This document shows, one piece after another, positions 58,459 through 64,000 of a stretch of DNA of 64,000 bases. The position numbers and the translations under genes are program-made. A model generated the notes under the pieces. That model was not told where the DNA came from and made no database searches. It worked only from the letters and a program-made list of their open reading frames with translations. This DNA is from Styela clava. Lineage: Eukaryota; Chordata; Ascidiacea; Stolidobranchia; Styelidae. The DNA lies in assembly GCF_964204865.1 (NCBI RefSeq), contig NC_135255.1:18753135-18817134 (forward strand), written 5' to 3'. Numbering within the stretch: position 1 is the stretch's first letter; every line of letters begins with the position of its first letter.

Positions 58459-58709
58459 CAGGGATCTTCAGCTTTTAACACAGGAAGGACAGATAGAAAT
58501 AAATGAGTGTTAGGGCATTGTGAAGTCATAGGCATAATTAAGATGATAAATTGGACAAAGGTATAGGCTTCGGAACACAAAGGGGTTTGAATTACTCGCA
58601 TGTACCAAATTAAATTAAAAACTCGTTTCGTGGGCCGCACTTCATTCATAATTGGCACTTCTCAGCAGGATACAAGAGTCTCCCTTGAAGGTCGCAGGTT
58701 CCACACCCC
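58459..58709. mobile_element. hAT-like MITE, 251 bp
   Basis: Begins CAGGGATCTTCAGC and ends GGTTCCACACCCCTG, with GGGCCGCACTTC inside, followed by AATTAGAG; the left flank GTTCAGAG is a partial match. Ends are imperfect. It lies about 140 bases before the second caspase start codon. Confidence 0.55.
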
Positions 58710-58848
58710 TGAATTAGAGCCTGGACCGGAGCGAATGTGTGCAAAAAATTAATTTAGATCTATTTTCTCTATATTTCAGACTTTTAACTAAAACTTTTAT
58801 CCGGTATCGTATTATCTGACAATTGTTGTCAGTTGCTTGCTTGGTGTC

Positions 58849-60555
58849 ATGGCTTCATATCAAGATGAATCATATCGGATTTACGAAGTTGTTAAAGCTG
58901 TAAAAAGAAGCGAATGGCCGCAATTTGCAAAAATGAGACTGGGATTAACAGAAGTTGAGATTGAAGAATGTGAATACAATTATCAAATGCAAGGAATGAT
59001 TGAACAGAGATATCAGATGGTCCTGACATGGCAAAGAAAAAAGGGAAGAACTGCTACCGTTGAACTTCTTGAACAACTTATGGAAAATTGCCATGAAAGA
59101 CCTCAACAAAGGGCTCCTCTGCCACAGGAAGTCCGACTAGCGCAAAGGCAAGATTCTTCATTAGCAAGCCCCTCAGGGGATGCCCCATCATATCCCAATA
59201 TAGGAGGAAATTCAATAAGTGAACAAAGTGCTAATGTATCATTCAGGAGTGCCACAGAATTTCAAAATTCTGCGTCGAATGTTACGTCTGGTGACACTAA
59301 ACAGATGCCACAGAAGGGAAACGTAAATAATGGAGATTATAAATATAATGAAACTGTGCCAAAGAAAGCATTTACAGGGGACAGTCCAGCAGTGCCCTTG
59401 CCAACTAAAATATCACTTCAGATTGAAGACCCAAACGGAGTCCAAGATTCTGAAATCAGAAGAATGTCATCAGGATCTAATGATTCAAGTCTTCATGGAA
59501 GAGCAAGCCCTGTTGCTGGAGATGGAAAAAAATCTGGAAGTTTCAGGAAAAAAGCAAAAAATGCATTCAAAGGATTCTTTTGGTCGCCTGGCTCGAAAAA
59601 GAAGATTACTGAAGCACCCCGTGTGGAAGCCCCTTCATTGGAAGACATTGAAGACTTGTGTGGACTTGTGAAAAATATTGAAGTGATTCCTTGTGATAGA
59701 AAAGATTATAAGAAAAGTCTCACAGATGAGGGGATCTACAGCATCACTAAACCAAAGGGCTTAGCTTTGATTTTAAACAACACTTTCAAAGGCACCAAAA
59801 ATGAGCGTAAAGGGGCTGAAATAGATGTGAAAAATATGACAACTCTCTGGAAGAAATTTGGATGCGAATTGTATGGAAATAAAACTTTTCCCAAACCCTG
59901 GGAAAGTGACAAAACTGGAAAACAAATGAAGGATTTGCTTCGTGAAGTGAGTGAAATCAAGACAAAGTATAGCTTCATTGTGATAGTGATCATGACTCAC
60001 GGGGGAATGTACAATGGAAAACTCGTGTTTAGAGGCAGTGATCAAGAAATGGTGGAAGTTAAAGATATTGAGAAGATGTTCTTCAACACCAAAAATGGTA
60101 ACTTGCACAACATTCCTAAGTTCTTCGTTTTTCAATTTTGCCGGGGAACGATAAAAGACCGAGGCACTGTTGCAGCTGATAATGAAATGATAGAAACTGG
60201 GATGAGAAATTTTGCAAAACCCAGCGTTCAAACAGATGGTGCTGAAAGAATACCAACGTCATCTGATATTGTTGTTGCATATGCTACACATGAAGAACAG
60301 ACGGCTCTTCGAGATATCTATGAGGGTTCCTGGTTTATTAATGCAATAACGAATGTCTTCATGCGCCAAGCAGCGGAGAACCATGTCGCTGACATGCTGA
60401 CGAACGTAAATCGAGCAATGAAAGGAAAAACAGCACTGTACAGTGAAACGGATAGTAACGGCGATGTCACTGCTTCGTATGAAATAAAAGCGATGAGTGA
60501 GCAAAAAACCAGCTTATCACAGCGTTTCTATCTCTTCCCAGGATTTCCAAAGTAA
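58849..60555 (+). CDS. Caspase with death-domain prodomain, long linker, 568 aa
   Basis: Start is the ATG at 58849; the frame is open upstream without an ATG. A CTCTATATTTCAG acceptor lies at about 58780, so a leader exon or trans-spliced leader is possible. Residues about 9-82 are a death domain (W23, FAKMRLGL, IEQRYQM, W61). Residues 85-280 are a low-complexity, serine-rich linker with a basic patch SFRKKAKNAFKGFF. The caspase domain runs from about 300: LNNTF, MTHGG with catalytic His384, QFCRG (429-433) with catalytic Cys431, then AYAT and GSWFINAI (493-500). The His/Cys dyad and expected arginines are present, so it should be active. It shares the architecture of the 30.4-kb caspase, but its linker is much longer. 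Whether it is an initiator is inferred from the prodomain. Confidence 0.92.
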   Translation: MASYQDESYRIYEVVKAVKRSEWPQFAKMRLGLTEVEIEECEYNYQMQGMIEQRYQMVLTWQRKKGRTATVELLEQLMENCHERPQQRAPLPQEVRLAQRQDSSLASPSGDAPSYPNIGGNSISEQSANVSFRSATEFQNSASNVTSGDTKQMPQKGNVNNGDYKYNETVPKKAFTGDSPAVPLPTKISLQIEDPNGVQDSEIRRMSSGSNDSSLHGRASPVAGDGKKSGSFRKKAKNAFKGFFWSPGSKKKITEAPRVEAPSLEDIEDLCGLVKNIEVIPCDRKDYKKSLTDEGIYSITKPKGLALILNNTFKGTKNERKGAEIDVKNMTTLWKKFGCELYGNKTFPKPWESDKTGKQMKDLLREVSEIKTKYSFIVIVIMTHGGMYNGKLVFRGSDQEMVEVKDIEKMFFNTKNGNLHNIPKFFVFQFCRGTIKDRGTVAADNEMIETGMRNFAKPSVQTDGAERIPTSSDIVVAYATHEEQTALRDIYEGSWFINAITNVFMRQAAENHVADMLTNVNRAMKGKTALYSETDSNGDVTASYEIKAMSEQKTSLSQRFYLFPGFPK

Positions 60556-60574
60556 CTCAATATTATTCATTGAC

Positions 60575-60891
60575 CAGTGGTTCTTGAACTTTCATGGCCC
60601 TTTCAAAGATACTCAATGCTCTTCAACAGAAAAGCATGGTTTTATTTTTATTGGATTGGTCATGGCAAATGGTACCTAGGTGACCTTTGCTTGTGGCCCC
60701 CTTCTGAAGATTCTCAACACTCTGTGGCCCCCGTTCTTCAATAACAAAACACAGTTTTGTTTTTGATGTGTTCCCGATCGGCAAATATAATCTTGTCGAA
60801 TTGTTCATGATGAGACCTTCATTCTCCACCTTCAAGTAGACTGCTTCGTCGTCCCCTTAGTGTAGAAGAAGGCTCAGTTTCAGAAACGCTG
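60575..60891. mobile_element. MITE-like insertion in the caspase 3' region
   Basis: Begins CAGTGGTTCTTGAACTTTC 20 bases after the caspase stop and ends GTTTCAGAAACGCTG, roughly inverse. Repeated TTCTCAACACTCTGTGGCCCC-type phrases lie inside. It probably forms part of the 3' UTR. A SINE-A tail scrap follows at about 61050-61160, and an AATAAA at 61335 is a candidate poly(A) signal. Confidence 0.55.
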
Positions 60892-61599
60892 ATCTAGATG
60901 TTCCACGACTCGTAATATGCGAGGTGGCTTGAATTATTTGTGTTTAAACTGTTTTCCTGACCACATGACTTCAACGTCTTCGAGTCTTACCTAAACTGGT
61001 ATCTACTGCCACCTAGTCACCTCTCCACGTTCATACATCTGGTTCAAATGAATGGCTAACTACTCCCATACCAGACATGGACTGGTAACCGAGAACAGAC
61101 TTGACGTACGATTGAGCCGTCTCATGGACTTTCCTTTCGACCTGGATAAATATGAAAATCTGGTATTTTTTGGCATCTCAGTGGTGTCGCAGCTTCATTC
61201 AAAATGGGTTTCTAGTATTTCTGAATGAAAATACATGATTCTCGTTACATTTTGCATCAACTATCGGAATAATCTTCCATTTTATGTTTCTATGTTTTAC
61301 AAAAACTTAAAAATGTGTATAAATTTTTCAACCAAATAAATTATTTACTCCTAATTCTTTGTTTTTCTAAGAAATGCCATTCTTTGCGTTGCGTTCTTCC
61401 ATATAACCGCATGTTAAACCCTTGTGCCCTTTCTTTGTTTACTTATAGTGCCAAATATTTGTAACCGTATCTTAACTAAAAAATTGGACTAAATTTAATT
61501 TTTTTAGTTGCCTAAACAAATTTGAACTAGATGTTAGCTTGCTTTTTTTTCGTTGCCTGATTTATGTAGCCATATCTGTATCTCATACATGTGCAACAT

Positions 61600-63100
61600 C
61601 CTGAGTGCCACAGCAGGCTTTTGAAAAAAATGCCACGATTCTATAAGCAAACAGGCACCTATTATGTGTATGTCGCAAAAAGAGATAAGTCTTTTTAGTT
61701 GCGTGCCCTTTTCTCATTTTGCTCCTTCCATTTAGCAGCCCATTGTGACCAGTTGTTTGTTTTTTTGTTCTTAGATGCTACTTCTCATGATTTATTAGCA
61801 TTGCATATAATTGCTGAAGCATTTTAAATAGTTTAAAAAAGTATGTAGATTTTATAAATTCGTGTGATTGTGTTTTAATTTTGAATTATTTTTTGGTTTT
61901 TTATTTTTCCGTGTCGATTTAGTTTATTATTCTGTGATCAATTTTTTTTCTCGCATCATTATTTTAATACTCTTTTATCATAATTTCCACTTTGTTAAAT
62001 TATTCAAAATTTATGAACGGGTATTCATGGGAAAAAAAATTAAATCTGGGTGGTCCGAACCTTGGCATGGGGTCCACATAAATAATAAAAACGCCATTGA
62101 TGTAACATAGCAATAAGCTGATTAGAACGGTAACTTCTCACTTTTTAATACATTTAAAGTAATGAAACTTGCAGTATTCTGATCACTTTGAAAAAAATGC
62201 CATGGTTTTATATACAAACAGGCACCACCTGTCCAGTGCACAATTTGGTTTCTGAGAGACTAACTACCTTCTATGCTTTTGTTTCGGCGGATCCATATAC
62301 ATATACTGCAAGGATGCTATAGCAAGAGAACAAGACCCTTGAATCACTCTATTAACTGTATGTCACAAAAAAAGATGAGTCCTTTTAGTTACAAAGCGCC
62401 CTTTTTTCTTTTCACTCCTTCCATTTAGCAGCCTATTGACTGAGTTTATTTAGCTTTTTTGTTCTTAGATGCTATTTCTCATGATTTATTGGCATTATAT
62501 TATGGCTGAATCATGTTAAATAGTTTGTAAATTTTTTTAATTTGCGTAATCGTTTTGAATTTTGTATTATTCTTTGCTTTGTATTTTTTCTGTATCGATT
62601 TAGCTCATTATTCTGTGATCAAGTTTTCACCCGCATTATTATTCTAATATTCTTTTCCTACGATTTCCACTTTGTTAAATTTACCTCCGTCCTGCCGTTT
62701 CCATTCAAAAATTTTAGCGATGTTCATGAACAAAATTTGAAATTCCTTTCATGGAGTTTCTACTTACAACATAGATAGATAATGATTTATTTCCGATACA
62801 AGTACATAATACAATAAGCATGAGCAAATAACAATAAGCATAAAAATGTATACGGATCGATGGACAAGCAGGCACGGCACAACATTTTCTTTATTCATTC
62901 TTCTGTTTGTTGTATCAACATCTGAACTTTAGTCATTGAGTTTATATCTGAGTGGTCCAAACTCTGGCACATAGGCCGCCCCGCCCTTATGCCAAATAAA
63001 GCCACCGATACAACATAACAATAGGCTGATCAGAAAGGCAACTTCTCACTTTTTATTACATATAAAGTAATGAAACTTGCAGTATTCTGATCACTTTTGA
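61600..63100. repeat. Large diverged direct duplication
   Basis: Segment about 61620-62190 is repeated at about 62190-63100. Landmarks occurring twice are ATGCCA..ATTCTATAA/GCAAACAGGCACC, CTCCTTCCATTTAGCAGCC (61726 and 62418) and CTTAGATGCTA. Others are TTCTGTGATCAA and CTTCTCACTTTTTA (62133 and 63042). The offset grows from about 692 to 909 bases because of extra sequence in the second copy. Open frames here are short and not conserved between copies. Confidence 0.7.
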
Positions 63101-63302
63101 GTTTCTCCGACTGCAGCCCGCAAGGCTGTCTCAAATTTTTTTTCTCTGGTCCAATCTCTCATTCTTGGACCACCCTGATTTATATTATATTTTATTACAA
63201 CTGTATTGTACTGCTATATTCCATAAAAATCAAAAAAAAAATTACTGAATACCTTTTGAGAGTAGTGTACATTTATTTAGTGGAGTAGTAGAATACAATT
63301 AG

Positions 63303-63709
63303 GGCTTCCCAAACTGAGGGTCGCGACCCTGCAGAGGAGACGCGCAACAAACTGTGAATATTAGTTCGGGGACTGTCTGTGTTAGCCAAGTGAATATACC
63401 CCCGTGCCCATAGGTTTAAGTTCCTTTACACAACTTGATGTAAAGTAGGCAAACAAAATTTCTCCATACTGGTTCATCTGGAGAACTCTAAGTACACCTT
63501 TGATTCGAAACACAAGTATTAAAAACATAAATCTTCCATTTTCTATAGAAATACAAGGATCAAAGAAGCGGTGCACTTGTATAGGAATGTGACTTTGATT
63601 GTGAGATTCGAGAAGCGGCGCGCTTGTTTAGCATTTCAATGTGAACAGGGGTCATGGAAAATTTTAACATATTGGAAGGGGTTGTGAGCCCAAAAATTTA
63701 GGAAGCTCT
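63303..63709. mobile_element. hAT-like MITE with nested fragment
   Basis: AGGGCTTCCCAAACTGAGGG and the right end TTTAGGAAGCTCTG are roughly inverse. A fragment GTTCGGGGACTGTCTGTG...CCAAGTGAATATACCC, shared with 32040 and 55650, is nested inside at 63364-63480. Confidence 0.5.
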
Positions 63710-64000
63710 GATCTATAGTATATATTATAGATTAACAATTATATAGTAAGTGTTTATAAATAACCGTTACAATTTCAGAAGCTAGTTTTTATTATATAAA
63801 TAAATGGTGTGCTGTGTCCCCGCCTAAAACAATTAAAAATTTTGCCCGATTTCATAGTAATAACAATTGTAAGGATAAATGAGAACTACTGTGAGAACTA
63901 TAACTTTCCTGATAATGGCCATAATAAAGAGCAGGGGTGGGATCAGGGCCAAAAAATGTGCCCGCCCACATGTAAGTATGACGTAAAGAGTTACAGAAGC
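63710..64000. other. Window end, start of another repeat
   Basis: AGCAGGGGTGGGATCAGGGC at 63931 with GACGTAAAGAGTTA resembles the stretch at 20540-20640 (CAGGGGTGGACAAG, GACGTAAATAGTTA). It is probably the left end of a hAT-like element running out of the window. Confidence 0.45.

Overview
This is eukaryotic, animal DNA. Evidence: GT-AG introns, animal cell-death and receptor domains, tRNA-derived SINEs, many hAT-type MITEs with 8-bp target duplications, and an L1/Tx1-type LINE. The sequence is AT-rich and gene-poor, and most of it is dispersed repeat. The mix of CARD/death-domain proteins, death-domain caspases and small CUB-like receptors suits an invertebrate, perhaps a deuterostome such as a tunicate. 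That placement is a guess; nothing here fixes the species.

Layout. At 3.3 kb (+) there is a one-domain death-domain protein. From 13.3 down to 6.9 kb and from 25.0 down to 20.2 kb (both -) lie two spliced genes that a single-frame ORF view does not show. I assembled them from splice sites and phase. Each encodes a signal peptide, one divergent CUB-like ectodomain, one transmembrane helix and a tyrosine-bearing tail. Intron phases at the first four junctions are identical (1,1,1,2), so they are paralogues. The first has three YxxP motifs spaced exactly 23 residues apart in its tail.

From 30.4 to 35.0 kb (all -) lie, in transcription order, a kappa-class glutathione transferase, a CARD-death-domain adaptor resembling CRADD/RAIDD, and a death-domain caspase. 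A second, larger death-domain caspase lies at 58.8-60.6 kb (+). With the 3.3-kb protein, the window holds four death domains, two of them fused to caspase domains that keep the His/Cys dyad. This suggests an apoptosis or innate-signalling neighbourhood in which adaptor and caspases could meet through death domains.

From 44.06 to 55.12 kb there is an 11-kb insertion on the minus strand: a LINE with a CCHC ORF1 and a frameshifted ORF2 (endonuclease, reverse transcriptase, C-terminal zinc motif). It splits a tRNA-SINE exactly in two, with a 7-bp target duplication, and has itself been hit by later repeats. Its 5' part carries about 2.9 kb beyond ORF1 with an unexplained short ORF and possible splice sites.

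The rest is MITEs (several families with readable ends and target duplications), SINE fragments, palindromic elements and local tandem repeats. Intergenic stretches are described below where something can be said.
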